From NCBI RefSeq assembly GCF_030816965.1, contig NZ_JAUSYQ010000002.1, forward strand, positions 2,823,001 to 2,887,000: a stretch of DNA of 64,000 nt, written 5' to 3'. Shown in pieces: positions 55,878-64,000 of this stretch. Under the pieces are notes generated by a model. It saw only the letters and a list, made by a program, of their open reading frames with translations. It was not told the origin of the DNA and made no database searches. Every line of letters begins with the position of its first letter. The stretch's first letter is position 1. The position numbers were made by a program, and so were the translations under genes. Source of the DNA: Streptomyces canus (GTDB lineage: Bacteria > Actinomycetota > Actinomycetes > Streptomycetales > Streptomycetaceae).

Positions 55878-56927
55878 ATGGCGCAGCAGGCGTACGTGAC
55901 GGAAACGGCGGAAGGCGGCTCGGGACCCGAGCGCCGGAGAGTCCGGTTCCGGCGCCTGCTCGGACGGCTGGGCTCCGGCTGGCGCGGTGACCGGGGGATC
56001 TGGCGCCGCGGTGCCGTCCTGACCGCCCTCGCGGTGCTCATCGCCCTGGTGATGCTGCTGCACGCGCAGATCCCGAATGCCATCGGCAACCTCGGCAGTC
56101 TCATCGAGACCTTCCTGCCGTGGCTGGGCCTGTTCGTCCCGGTGCTGCTCCTGTCCGGCTTCCTCCGCAGGTCCGCGACCGCGCTGATCGCGGTACTGCT
56201 CCCGGCGGCCGTATGGCTGAACCTCTTCGGCGGGCTGCTCTCCGACAAGTCCGCCACCGGCGGCGACCTCACGGTGGCCACCCACAACGTCAACGCCGAC
56301 AACCCCGATCCGTCCGGCACCGCCCGGGACGTGGCCGCCTCCGGTGCGGACGTGGTCGCCCTGGAGGAGCTGACGGTCTCGGCGGTGCCGGTGTACGAGA
56401 AGGCGCTGAAGTCGACGTACAAGTACCACGCGGTCGAGGGCACCGTGGGACTGTGGAGCAAGTACCCGCTGACCGGCGTGAAGGCCGTCGACATCAAGCT
56501 GGGCTGGACCCGGGCCATGCGGGCCACGGTGGCCGCCCCGGACGGGCAGGTGGCGGTCTACGTCGCCCATCTGCCGTCCGTGCGGGTGAAGATGGAGGCC
56601 GGGTTCACCGCCCGGCAGCGCGACAAGAGCGCCGACGCGCTGGGCGAGGCCATCGCCGACGAGAAGCTCCCCCGCAAGATCCTGCTCGGCGACCTCAACG
56701 GCACGATGAACGACCGCGCGCTCAACGCCGTCACCTCCCAGATGCGCTCCACGCAGGGCGCGGCGGGCAGCGGCTTCGGGTTCAGCTGGCCGGCGTCGTT
56801 CCCGATGGCACGGATCGACCAGATCATGGTGCAGGGCGTGGAGCCGGTGAGCTCGTGGGCGCTGCCCGCCACCGGCAGCGACCATCTGCCGGTGGCGGCT
56901 CGTGTGAACCTCGCCACCTCGTCGTAA
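55878..56927 (+). CDS. membrane-anchored endonuclease/exonuclease/phosphatase-family protein
   Basis: A 349-residue protein. After a basic N-terminus, three hydrophobic segments (about residues 44-62, 78-95 and 100-117) anchor it. The catalytic part outside, from about residue 128, shows EEP motifs: VATHNVNADNPD, ALEELT, GDLNGTMND, RIDQIMV and the final catalytic GSDHLPV. Such exported enzymes cleave phosphodiesters (DNA, sphingomyelin or nucleotides); the substrate is unknown. A short hairpin (TGGGGT/ACCCCA, 55813-55831) lies in the leader region. It stands alone. Confidence 0.88.
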   Translation: MAQQAYVTETAEGGSGPERRRVRFRRLLGRLGSGWRGDRGIWRRGAVLTALAVLIALVMLLHAQIPNAIGNLGSLIETFLPWLGLFVPVLLLSGFLRRSATALIAVLLPAAVWLNLFGGLLSDKSATGGDLTVATHNVNADNPDPSGTARDVAASGADVVALEELTVSAVPVYEKALKSTYKYHAVEGTVGLWSKYPLTGVKAVDIKLGWTRAMRATVAAPDGQVAVYVAHLPSVRVKMEAGFTARQRDKSADALGEAIADEKLPRKILLGDLNGTMNDRALNAVTSQMRSTQGAAGSGFGFSWPASFPMARIDQIMVQGVEPVSSWALPATGSDHLPVAARVNLATSS

Positions 56928-56968
56928 CCCGGCCGGAAGCCCCTGGAATACCGGGCCCGGGAGCATTT

Positions 56969-57000
56969 GTTCCGTACTTGAACATAAACTGGTACGGAAC
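56969..57000 (+). promoter_or_regulatory. operator-like inverted repeat before the second MFS gene
   Basis: GTTCCGTAC (56969-56977) and its exact complement GTACGGAAC (56992-57000), spaced by 14 AT-rich bases (TTGAACATAAACTG), end 30 bases before the MFS start. The arms and spacing suit a HxlR- or TetR-like dimer. No regulator gene is directly adjacent. Confidence 0.7.
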
Positions 57001-57030
57001 TCCGCTCTCCCCTGAAAGGCTCGGCTCTTC

Positions 57031-58251
57031 ATGCCCTTGGCCCTGCTCGCACTGGCCGTCGGCGCTTTTGGTCTCGGCACCACCGAATTCGTGATGATGG
57101 GCCTGCTGCCCGACGTCGCAAGCGACCTTGGAATCTCGATCCCGACCGCCGGTCATCTGGTCTCGGCGTACGCGCTGGGCGTGGTGATCGGCGCCCCGCT
57201 GCTCGCCGCCGTCACCGCCCGGATGTCCCGCCGCACGGTCCTCATCGGCCTGATGGGCCTGTTCGTGGCCGGCAACGCGCTCTCCGCCCTCGCCCCCGGC
57301 GAACACTGGCTGCTCGCGGCCCGCTTCCTGAGCGGTCTGCCGCACGGTGCCTTCTTCGGGGTGGGCGCGGTCGTCGCCACCGGCATGGTGGCGCCGGAGC
57401 GCAAGGCCCGCTCGGTGTCCCTGATGTTCCTCGGCCTGACCCTCGCCAACATCGCGGGCGTACCCGTCGCCACGCTCATGGGCCAGCACCTGGGCTGGCG
57501 GGCGACCTTCCTCGGCGTCAGCGCGATCGGCCTGGCGGCGATAGCCTCCCTGGCGCTCCTCATCCCGCACGACCACGCGCACGCCCCCGCGGTGGGCCTG
57601 CGCCGCGAACTGGTCGCACTGAAGTCGGTGCCGGTCTGGCTCGCGCTCGGCACGACGGTCGCGGGCTTCGGCGCGCTGTTCGCCGCGTACAGCTACATCA
57701 CGCCGATGCTCACGGACTCCGCCGGTTATGCCGACTCCAGCGTGACGCTGCTGCTCGCGCTGTTCGGCGTGGGCGCGACGGCGGGCAATCTGCTCGGCGG
57801 ACGGCTCGCCGACCACTCGCTGCGCGGCACCCTGTTCGGCGGTCTGACCTCGCTGGTCGTGGTCCTGGCCCTGTTCCCGGTGCTGATGTCGACGCCGTGG
57901 AGCGCGGCGGCGGCGGTCGTGCTGCTGGGCACGGCGGCCTTCGTGACCGGCTCCCCGCTCCAGCTGATGGTCATGGAGAAGGCCTCTGCGGCCCCCTCCC
58001 TGGCCTCCTCCGCCAACCAGGCCGCCTTCAACCTGGCCAACGCGGGCGGCGCCTGGATCGGCGGCCTCGCCCTGGCCGCGGGTCTCGGTGCGACGTCCCC
58101 GGCACTGACGGGGGCGGCCCTGGCCGTGCTCGGCCTCGGGGTCGCCGCGGTAGCCGCGGTCGTGGACCGGCGGCGCGTGGACGTGTCGCCCGGGCGGGAG
58201 CGTGTGGTCGCGACCCATCTGCCGGAGCAGGCGGAAGCCGTACGGTACTGA
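57031..58251 (+). CDS. DHA1-type MFS efflux transporter (CmlR/AraJ-like)
   Basis: A 406-residue, 12-helix transporter. The start LALAVGAFGLGTTEFVMMGLLPDVASDLGIS and the LSGLPHGAFFGVGAVVAT segment match the chloramphenicol/arabinose exporter branch of MFS, which in Streptomyces exports chloramphenicol or other drugs. The substrate is not predictable. ATG at 57031. The palindrome upstream implies inducible control, and a hairpin with a T-run ends the transcript. Confidence 0.88.
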   Translation: MPLALLALAVGAFGLGTTEFVMMGLLPDVASDLGISIPTAGHLVSAYALGVVIGAPLLAAVTARMSRRTVLIGLMGLFVAGNALSALAPGEHWLLAARFLSGLPHGAFFGVGAVVATGMVAPERKARSVSLMFLGLTLANIAGVPVATLMGQHLGWRATFLGVSAIGLAAIASLALLIPHDHAHAPAVGLRRELVALKSVPVWLALGTTVAGFGALFAAYSYITPMLTDSAGYADSSVTLLLALFGVGATAGNLLGGRLADHSLRGTLFGGLTSLVVVLALFPVLMSTPWSAAAAVVLLGTAAFVTGSPLQLMVMEKASAAPSLASSANQAAFNLANAGGAWIGGLALAAGLGATSPALTGAALAVLGLGVAAVAAVVDRRRVDVSPGRERVVATHLPEQAEAVRY

Positions 58252-58268
58252 GCGGTCGTACGACGAGA

Positions 58269-58306
58269 AGGGGCGCCCGGGTGAACGCCGGGTGCCCCTC
58301 TTTTTT
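58269..58306 (+). terminator. intrinsic terminator after the second MFS gene
   Basis: A 12-bp hairpin with one G-T wobble (58269-58280 and 58288-58299), followed by C and six T. A proper U-tract is unusual in Streptomyces and makes this a strong call. Confidence 0.9.
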
Positions 58307-58310
58307 GCTC

Positions 58311-58375
58311 TGTCGGCAACCTGTAGGTCCGTGTAGGCGGCCTGTCGGTGGTTTGTCGGTGGGGGCTGGCACCGT
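58311..58375 (+). promoter_or_regulatory. SARP-type direct repeats upstream of the ABC exporter
   Basis: Five copies of TGT(C/A)GG start at 58311, 58322, 58332, 58343 and 58354, spacing 11, 10, 11 and 11 bases, so all lie on one helix face. They end 22 bases before the ABC ATG. CACCGT at 58370-58375 could be the -10 element of a leaderless transcript. Repeats with 11-bp period ending about 8 bp before -10 are the known form of SARP sites, and a SARP gene lies just downstream. Confidence 0.7.
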
Positions 58376-58382
58376 CCTCGGT

Positions 58383-59408
58383 ATGACGCGAATCGACAAG
58401 AACCCCAAGAGCGGGGACTCCGCCGTTTCCGTGCGGGGGCTGGTCAAGCACTACGGCGAGACCAAGGCGCTGGACGGCGTCGACCTGGACGTGCGCGAGG
58501 GCACCGTGATGGGTGTGCTCGGGCCGAACGGCGCCGGCAAGACCACCCTCGTACGCATTCTGTCCACCCTCCTCTCCCCGGACGCCGGGCAGGCCACCGT
58601 CGCCGGGTACGACGCCGTACGGCAGCCCCGTCAGCTGCGGCGGGTCATCGGGCTCACCGGGCAGTACGCCTCGGTGGACGAGAAACTGCCGGGCTGGGAG
58701 AACCTCTACATGATCGGGCGGCTGCTCGACCTGCCCCGCAAGGAGGCCCGCACCCGGGCCGACGAACTGCTGGAGCGCTTCTCGCTCACGGACGCGGCGA
58801 AGCGGCCGGCGAGCACCTACTCCGGCGGTATGCGGCGCCGGCTCGACCTCGCCGCCTCGATGATCGGCCGGCCCCAGGTGCTCTTCCTGGACGAGCCGAC
58901 CACCGGTCTCGACCCGCGCACCCGCAACGAGGTGTGGGACGAGGTCAAGCGGATGGTCGGGGACGGCGTCACCGTCCTGCTGACCACCCAGTACATGGAG
59001 GAGGCCGAGCAGCTCGCCTCCGAGCTGACCGTGGTGGACCACGGCAAGGTCATCGCCGACGGCGCCATCGAGGAGCTCAAGGCCAAGGTCGGCGGACGCT
59101 CGCTGCGGGTACGGCCCGTCGATCCGCTGCAGCTGCAGCCGCTCGCCGGCTGGATCGACGAGCTCGGCATCACCGGGCTCGCCACCAGCACCCTGGACAC
59201 CGACAGCGGCACCGTCATCGTCCCGATCCTCAGCGACGAGCAGCTGACCGCCGTGGTCGGCGCGGTCACCGCGCGTGGCATCACCCTCTCCTCCATCACC
59301 ACCGAACTGCCCAGCCTGGACGAGGTGTTCCTGTCCCTCACCGGCCACCGCGCCAGTGCCCCGCAGGACACCGTCCCCACCGACACCCGCGAGGAGGTCG
59401 CCGTATGA
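58383..59408 (+). CDS. ABC exporter ATPase, DrrA-like
   Basis: A 341-residue ATP-binding subunit of a drug-type exporter. Walker A is GPNGAGKTT (about residue 48), the signature is YSGGMRRRLDLAAS, Walker B is VLFLDEPTTGLDPRTR, and a DrrA-type C-terminal extension (about 230-341) includes LPSLDEVFLSLTG. It drives the permease encoded next, which overlaps it by 4 bases (ATGA). ATG at 58383 without ribosome site, so a leaderless mRNA is plausible. Five SARP-like repeats lie upstream. Confidence 0.93.
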   Translation: MTRIDKNPKSGDSAVSVRGLVKHYGETKALDGVDLDVREGTVMGVLGPNGAGKTTLVRILSTLLSPDAGQATVAGYDAVRQPRQLRRVIGLTGQYASVDEKLPGWENLYMIGRLLDLPRKEARTRADELLERFSLTDAAKRPASTYSGGMRRRLDLAASMIGRPQVLFLDEPTTGLDPRTRNEVWDEVKRMVGDGVTVLLTTQYMEEAEQLASELTVVDHGKVIADGAIEELKAKVGGRSLRVRPVDPLQLQPLAGWIDELGITGLATSTLDTDSGTVIVPILSDEQLTAVVGAVTARGITLSSITTELPSLDEVFLSLTGHRASAPQDTVPTDTREEVAV

Positions 59409-60220
59409 GCGCCGCAACCGCCACCACGATCGACGCCGACGCCCGGATACCGCTGCGCGGGCACCTCCGGCACACCGGCGCCCTCGTCCGCCGCAACCTG
59501 CTGTGGATCCGGCAGGACCCGGAGTCGATGTTCGACGCCATCCTGATGCCGGTCGTCTTCACCCTGCTGTTCGTCTACGTCTTCGGCGGCTCGATCGGGC
59601 AGGCCCTGGGCGGCGGACAGGACGGCTACGTCCAGTACGTCATCCCGGGCATGATCGCGATGATGAGCATGACCCTGTCCCAGGGCGTCGGCACCGGCTT
59701 CAGCCAGGACTTCAACTCCGGTGTCATGGACCGTTTTCGGTCCCTGCCCATCGGGCGCGGCTCGGTCCTGTTCGCGAAGATCTCGGTGGAACTGCTGCGG
59801 ATGCTGTTCGCGACCACCGTGCTGATGATCGTCGCCGTCCTGGTGGGCTTCGACATCCACCACTGGGGCGGGCTGTTCGCGGCGGTCGGTCTGTCCGCCG
59901 TGTTCGCCTCCTCGATCATGTGGGTGTTCCTCACCCTGGGCGTGATCCTGAAGAACGCGCAGTCCGTGCAGGCGATGGGCTTCCTGGTGCTGTTCCCGCT
60001 CCAGTTCGGCTCGTCGATCTTCGCGCCGACGAACTCGATGCCGGGCTGGCTCCAGCACTTCACCGACTACAACCCGCTGTCCGCGCTCGCCGACGCGGCC
60101 CGTGGACTGATGGTGGGCGGCCCCGTCGCGCACGACCTCTGGGTCACGCTCGGCTGGTCGGCGGCGATCACGGCGGTGGCGGCACCGTACGCCATCCACA
60201 AGTTCCGCACGAAGAACTGA
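59405..60220 (+). CDS. ABC-2 type exporter permease, DrrB-like
   Basis: A 271-residue membrane subunit with about six helices of the ABC-2 family (RQDPESMFDAILMPVVFTLLFVYVFGGSI; VIPGMIAMMSMTLSQGVG; GVILKNAQSVQAMGFLVLFPLQFGSS). The amphipathic DFNSGVMDRFRSLPIGRGSVLFAK loop is the coupling segment to the ATPase. With the DrrA-like subunit it would export a hydrophobic compound, possibly an antibiotic; no biosynthetic cluster is visible here. The ATG overlaps the ATPase stop. Its stop is 19 bases from the stop of the convergent SARP gene. Confidence 0.93.
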   Translation: MSAATATTIDADARIPLRGHLRHTGALVRRNLLWIRQDPESMFDAILMPVVFTLLFVYVFGGSIGQALGGGQDGYVQYVIPGMIAMMSMTLSQGVGTGFSQDFNSGVMDRFRSLPIGRGSVLFAKISVELLRMLFATTVLMIVAVLVGFDIHHWGGLFAAVGLSAVFASSIMWVFLTLGVILKNAQSVQAMGFLVLFPLQFGSSIFAPTNSMPGWLQHFTDYNPLSALADAARGLMVGGPVAHDLWVTLGWSAAITAVAAPYAIHKFRTKN

Positions 60221-60239
60221 CGTACGGCGTCGGTGCGCG

Positions 60240-63200
60240 TCACACCAGGGCGGCGGCCTCCTGCGGGGAGAGGCCGTCGCCCTCGGCGTACGCCGACTCG
60301 TAGGCCGCGTCGCCGAGCACCGCGCGCAGTTCCTGCTCGGCCCTGCCGCGCACGACGCGCTCGACGGACGTCGGGAAGTGGCTGGGCGGCAGCAGCGCGT
60401 CCCCGACCCCGAGGCAGCGGGCGCCGTCGCGGGCGCGGGCGCCACCGTCGGCCCCGGCGAGGGCGAGCCCGGCGGTGTGCAGGTACATGGTGCGCATGTG
60501 CGGGGCGATGGTCTGGGCGAGCGGGTCCTCGGACTTCTCCAGCGCCCGGCGCGCCAGGGTCAGACACTTCTCGTAGCAGCCGTCCACGGCCTCCAGCCAG
60601 GCCTCCGAGCCCAGGATGAAGGCGTCGAAGATGACGAAGTGAGCGATGCCGAACTGCTGGCGCAGCAGCCGGAGTTGTTCGCGCGCCTCGGGAATCCGGC
60701 CGGTCAGGCCGAGCCGGCCGGCGAGGAACATCCGGGCGGCCGGCATCGCCTCGTTGCGGGCGCCGTCCTGGTCGGCGATCACCTCACGCAGCAGCAGTTC
60801 GCCGCGCTCGGCCTCCCCGGTCTCCAGCAGCACGCTGCCCAGCCGGGCGTTGAGCACGGACTTCTGGGCCCGGGCGCCGAGTTGTTCGGCCCGCTCGATC
60901 GCCCGCTCGTAGTCGGCCGCGGCCGCACGCCATTCACCCTTGCGCTCATGGGCTTCGGCACGTGCGGAGAGCGCCTCGGCGGTGCCCCACAGATCGCCGA
61001 GCCGCTCGTAGATCTCCAGTGCCTCCTCGGCGTCCTGGATGGCGTCGCCGGCCCAGTCGGAGCGGTTGGCGAGCAGGTTGGCCCGCCACTGGAGGGCCGC
61101 GGCGAGCTCCCACTCGTAGCCCGGGGTGGCCCGGCAGGTGTCGACGGTCGCCTGGATGACCTTCCGCAGCCGCTCCATGTCCCCGGTGAGCATGATGGCG
61201 AAGAACCACAGGGAACCCGGCATACGGCAGGTCTGTGCCATGCCGGGCTCGTAGGTGGCGGCGATGGCCCGCAGCTTCGCCTGCGCGTGCTGGGTCTGCC
61301 AGGCGTCCAACTCGGTGTCCATGCAGGCGAGATGGACGAGGTGCGCACCGCGCCGGGCCTCTTCCAGAACCTCGCCGGTCCATGGCGGCGGAGTGTCCGT
61401 ACAGCGCTCCCACACCGGCGCGGCTGGGCGGACCGGCTCGGTGAAGGGGTCGGGGCCGAGGCCCTGGACCTCGCGGGACCAGTTGCGGGCCTCGATGCGC
61501 AGGTCACGCATCTGCCAGTACCAGGCCAGCGACAGCACCAGGCACAGCCCCTCCTGCTCGTCGCGGTCGGCGACGGCCCGGCGCAGGGCGGTGCGGAGGT
61601 TCTCGTACTCACGCTCCAGGCGCTCGATGGCGACGAGTTGGCGGGGACCGCGCAACAACGGGTCGGTGGTGCGCGCGAGTTCGCGATAGTACGCCAGATG
61701 CGCGCGCTCGGCCTCGGCGCGCGAGCCGTCCGTCTCGTCGAGCCGCTCGCCGGCGTATTCGGCGACGGTCTCCAGGAGCCGGTAGCGCATCTCGCCGTCC
61801 CCCGAAGGAGCGGCCACCACAAGGGACTTGTCGACGAGCGAGCCGAGCGCGTCCAGTGCGGCGGGCCCGCACACGGCCTCGGCGGCGGCGAGATCACAGC
61901 CGCCGGCGAACACCGACAGCCGCCGCAGGACGTCCCGTTCCTCGCCGCCGAGCAGGTCCCACGACCAGTCGACGACGGCCCGCAGGGTCTGCTGGCGGGG
62001 CAGCACGGTACGACTGCCGGAGGTGAGCAGCCGGAAGCGGTCGTCGAGCCGGTCGGCTATCTGACGTGGCGTCAGCATCCGTAGCCGGGCGGCGGCGAGC
62101 TCGATACCGAGGGGCAGCCCGTCGAGGCGCCGGCAGATCTCCGCGCAGGCCGCCGCGGTCCCCTCGTCGGCGTCGACCCGGAATCCGGGCCGGGCCGCGG
62201 CCCCCCGGTCGGCGAGCAGCCGCAGCGCGACCGGCTCGGGCAGGGGCTCCACGGGCCGCAGCAACTCCCCCGGTACGCCGAGCGGTTCACGGCTGGTGGC
62301 CAGGACGGTCAGCCCGGGGCAGCGCTCCAGGAGCGTCTCCGTCAGACGGGCGGCCGCGTCGACCAGGTGCTCGCAGTTGTCGAGGATCAGCAGCATGCTG
62401 CGCCGGCCGCAGTGCTCGGCGAGCCGCTCGACGGGGTCGTCGAGCCGCTCGCTCCCGGCGGCACGCATCGCCTCGGCACCGGCGCCGTACAACACGGTCT
62501 CGCGGGCACCGACGGCGGTGAGCACGGCCTCGGGCACGGCGTCCGGGTCGTCGACCGGCGCGAGCTCGGCCAGCCACACCCCGTCCCGCACCACGTCCCC
62601 CACGGCCTCGGCGGCCTCCTGCGAAAGCCGCGTCTTCCCGGCCCCGCCCGGCCCGAGCAGCGTGACGAGCCGCGCGGCCGCGAGGTCCTCGCGGATGGCC
62701 TCGATGTCGGCTTCCCGGCCGACGAAAGAGGTGAGACGGGCACGGAGGTTGCCGGAGGGCGGGGTGGGGGCCGCGGCCGGAGGAGCGGGGTCGGCGGCGG
62801 ATCCGCGATCGTCCACCGGACCGAACCCGGTCGCCCTGCTCCGCCCGAAGCCGACGCCGGAGACCCGGCCGTCTTTTCCACCCTGGCCGCCCTGGCCGCC
62901 CGCGGTGGACGGCTCCGGCCGCAGCAACTCGGCGTGCAGCGTCCGCAGTTCGGGCCCCGGGTCCGCTCCCAACTGGTCCGCGAGCAGTTGCCGTACGGAC
63001 TCGTACGCGGCCAGTGCCTCCGCCGTGCGGCCCGTGTCGCGCAGGGCGCGCAGACGGAGGGACTGGAGGGGTTCGTCGAGGGGATGGGTGTCGCAGAGGG
63101 CGGTCAGTTCGGGGAGGGACTGGTCGGCGTGGCCGAGGGCGAGCGCGGCGGTGTGGCGGGCGCGCAGGGCGTCCAGACGGCGGGCCTCCGCGCGCGCCGC

Positions 63201-63632
63201 CTCGGCCGTACGGTCGGGCAGATCGGCCAGGGCCGGACCCCGCCACAGAGCGAGGGCGTCGTCCAGGACCACGGCCGCCTTCGCGGGGTCACCGTCGGCC
63301 AACGCCCGTATGCCGTCACCGGCGAGCCGCTCGAAACGGTGCAGGTCGATGTCGTCCGGCCCCGCCGTCAGCCGGTAGCCGCCCGCCACCGAGGCGACGG
63401 CGTCCGCCCCGAGCGCGCGCCTGAGCCGCCCGACCAGCGCCTGCAGCGCGCCCGTGGCGTCGGCCGGCGGGTCGTCACCCCACACCTCGTCCACGAGGAG
63501 GCTCACGGGGACGGTACGGCCGGGCCGCAGAGCGAGCACGGTCAGCAGCGCGCGCAGACGCGTGCCGCCGAGCGGGACGGACGTGCCGTCGGGCCGGAGT
63601 GCCTGGGTGGTGCCGAGGATGCGATAGCGCAC
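60240..63632 (-). CDS. AfsR-type SARP transcriptional regulator
   Basis: A 1130-residue regulator with the AfsR layout. Residues 1-95 are an OmpR-like winged helix (LGGTRLRALLTVLALRPGRTVPVSLLVDEVWG), residues 95-245 the bacterial transcriptional activation domain (FERLAGDGIRALADGD; LLADQLGADPGPELRTLHAELL). A linker leads to an NB-ARC-type ATPase (LLGPGGAGKTRLSQEAAE near 325; LLILDNCEHLVDAAARLTE; ATSREPLG). TPR-like helices fill the C-terminus. Such proteins activate secondary-metabolite genes after binding ATP and a signal. GTG start at 63632 (VRYRILGTTQ). The direct repeats before the neighbouring ABC operon are a natural target. Confidence 0.93.
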   Translation of the reverse strand: MRYRILGTTQALRPDGTSVPLGGTRLRALLTVLALRPGRTVPVSLLVDEVWGDDPPADATGALQALVGRLRRALGADAVASVAGGYRLTAGPDDIDLHRFERLAGDGIRALADGDPAKAAVVLDDALALWRGPALADLPDRTAEAARAEARRLDALRARHTAALALGHADQSLPELTALCDTHPLDEPLQSLRLRALRDTGRTAEALAAYESVRQLLADQLGADPGPELRTLHAELLRPEPSTAGGQGGQGGKDGRVSGVGFGRSRATGFGPVDDRGSAADPAPPAAAPTPPSGNLRARLTSFVGREADIEAIREDLAAARLVTLLGPGGAGKTRLSQEAAEAVGDVVRDGVWLAELAPVDDPDAVPEAVLTAVGARETVLYGAGAEAMRAAGSERLDDPVERLAEHCGRRSMLLILDNCEHLVDAAARLTETLLERCPGLTVLATSREPLGVPGELLRPVEPLPEPVALRLLADRGAAARPGFRVDADEGTAAACAEICRRLDGLPLGIELAAARLRMLTPRQIADRLDDRFRLLTSGSRTVLPRQQTLRAVVDWSWDLLGGEERDVLRRLSVFAGGCDLAAAEAVCGPAALDALGSLVDKSLVVAAPSGDGEMRYRLLETVAEYAGERLDETDGSRAEAERAHLAYYRELARTTDPLLRGPRQLVAIERLEREYENLRTALRRAVADRDEQEGLCLVLSLAWYWQMRDLRIEARNWSREVQGLGPDPFTEPVRPAAPVWERCTDTPPPWTGEVLEEARRGAHLVHLACMDTELDAWQTQHAQAKLRAIAATYEPGMAQTCRMPGSLWFFAIMLTGDMERLRKVIQATVDTCRATPGYEWELAAALQWRANLLANRSDWAGDAIQDAEEALEIYERLGDLWGTAEALSARAEAHERKGEWRAAAADYERAIERAEQLGARAQKSVLNARLGSVLLETGEAERGELLLREVIADQDGARNEAMPAARMFLAGRLGLTGRIPEAREQLRLLRQQFGIAHFVIFDAFILGSEAWLEAVDGCYEKCLTLARRALEKSEDPLAQTIAPHMRTMYLHTAGLALAGADGGARARDGARCLGVGDALLPPSHFPTSVERVVRGRAEQELRAVLGDAAYESAYAEGDGLSPQEAAALV

Positions 63633-63863
63633 GGGTCCATTGTCTCCGGTGTGGTCGGGGCCGGTCACGGGGTTCCGTGGGCGTGCCAGTGCGTGGACTC
63701 ACTCCCGCTCGCTGTCCAGGAACGGTCTTGACGGATCGGTCGCCGTCGGATGGATGGATGGGCCGGGTCGGGTTGTCGGGCGGCCGCGGGTGGATCGTGG
63801 CTGGTCGCGCCCGTGCGGCGGTAGCGGCACATCGATACAGCCCCGTACCCCAAGGGAGTTGCG

Positions 63864-64000
63864 GTGAGCGCGGCCCGCGCCCCCACCACCGCGGACTCCC
63901 GCCCTGCTCAGCCCCGCCAGCAGCTCGGCCAGCTCGCCGGCCGGCAGGCCCTCGGTCTCCGTGCCGGGCGGCGAGCCGGGCGGAATGCCACGGGTCCTGC
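63864..64000 (+). CDS. possible start of a gene cut by the right edge
   Basis: GTG at 63864 follows an AAGGGAG ribosome site at good spacing and opens a frame VSAARAPTTADSRPAQPRQQ that reaches the window end. The minus strand over the same bases also has a GC3-rich frame (PGTETEGLPAGELAELLAG), so the strand is uncertain. The product cannot be recognised from 45 residues. Confidence 0.3.
   Translation, partial: MSAARAPTTADSRPAQPRQQLGQLAGRQALGLRAGRRAGRNATGP

Overview
The window is high-GC actinobacterial chromosome, and everything points to Streptomyces: GC-rich third codon positions, many GTG starts, GGAGG-type ribosome sites, and a gene content matching the S. coelicolor region that (from memory) runs through glnII, the maltose cluster, glnE and glnA2. 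I see no rRNA, tRNA, CRISPR array, insertion sequence or phage. It reads as chromosome core with short patches of decayed accessory DNA.

Layout. 1-6.2 kb: a HEAT-repeat protein cut by the left edge, the membrane protease HtpX with its partner PspAB, a winged-helix DNA-binding protein, an ArsC-like protein and a secreted RlpA-like protein. 6.2-9.3 kb: a hydrolase and a MarR regulator sharing an intergenic operator, an NAD-dependent epimerase, an OmpR-type winged-helix regulator and a possible cysteine-containing leader peptide. 9.6-12.8 kb: glnII with a four-element GlnR box, divergent from a NarL-type two-component pair whose response regulator appears to start at TTG. 13-20.4 kb: a secreted DUF1996 protein, a lipoprotein, a TPR protein, a membrane protein with a sigma-factor-like N-terminus, TetR, a tautomerase and a SpoIIE-type phosphatase.

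20.5-34.7 kb is a complete starch and maltodextrin system: secreted amylopullulanase and alpha-amylase make maltodextrins, MalEFG imports them, AglA cleaves them in the cytoplasm, and MalR (LacI family) is encoded divergently. Palindromic sites containing CAAG/CTTG recur before pulA, the amylase gene, malE and malR and probably define the regulon. Hairpins after malE and malG probably set gene dosage.

34.8-49 kb: PAP2 phosphatase, LysR/EamA pair, glnE, then a patchwork of relics (41.9-43.4 kb) beside glnA2. This patchwork holds a partial copy of the glnA2 3' end fused to a broken antitoxin gene, an antitoxin/PIN-toxin pair whose toxin lacks the first catalytic aspartate, and a broken anti-sigma-type ATPase. 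A DUF3105/DUF305 operon and an S53 protease follow.

49-64 kb: nadE, an array of three 85-bp tandem repeats running into a broken glyoxalase gene, panB, a frameshifted drug-efflux MFS gene with a TetR regulator and a perfect operator palindrome, an endonuclease/exonuclease/phosphatase-fold protein, a second MFS pump with its own palindrome, and a DrrAB-like ABC exporter facing a large AfsR-type SARP regulator. Five TGT(C/A)GG repeats spaced 10-11 bp lie just before the ABC operon. This is the geometry of a SARP binding site, so exporter and regulator probably form one module; it is the most interesting regulatory prediction here. Nitrogen genes (glnII, glnE, glnA2) are spread along the window rather than forming one operon.
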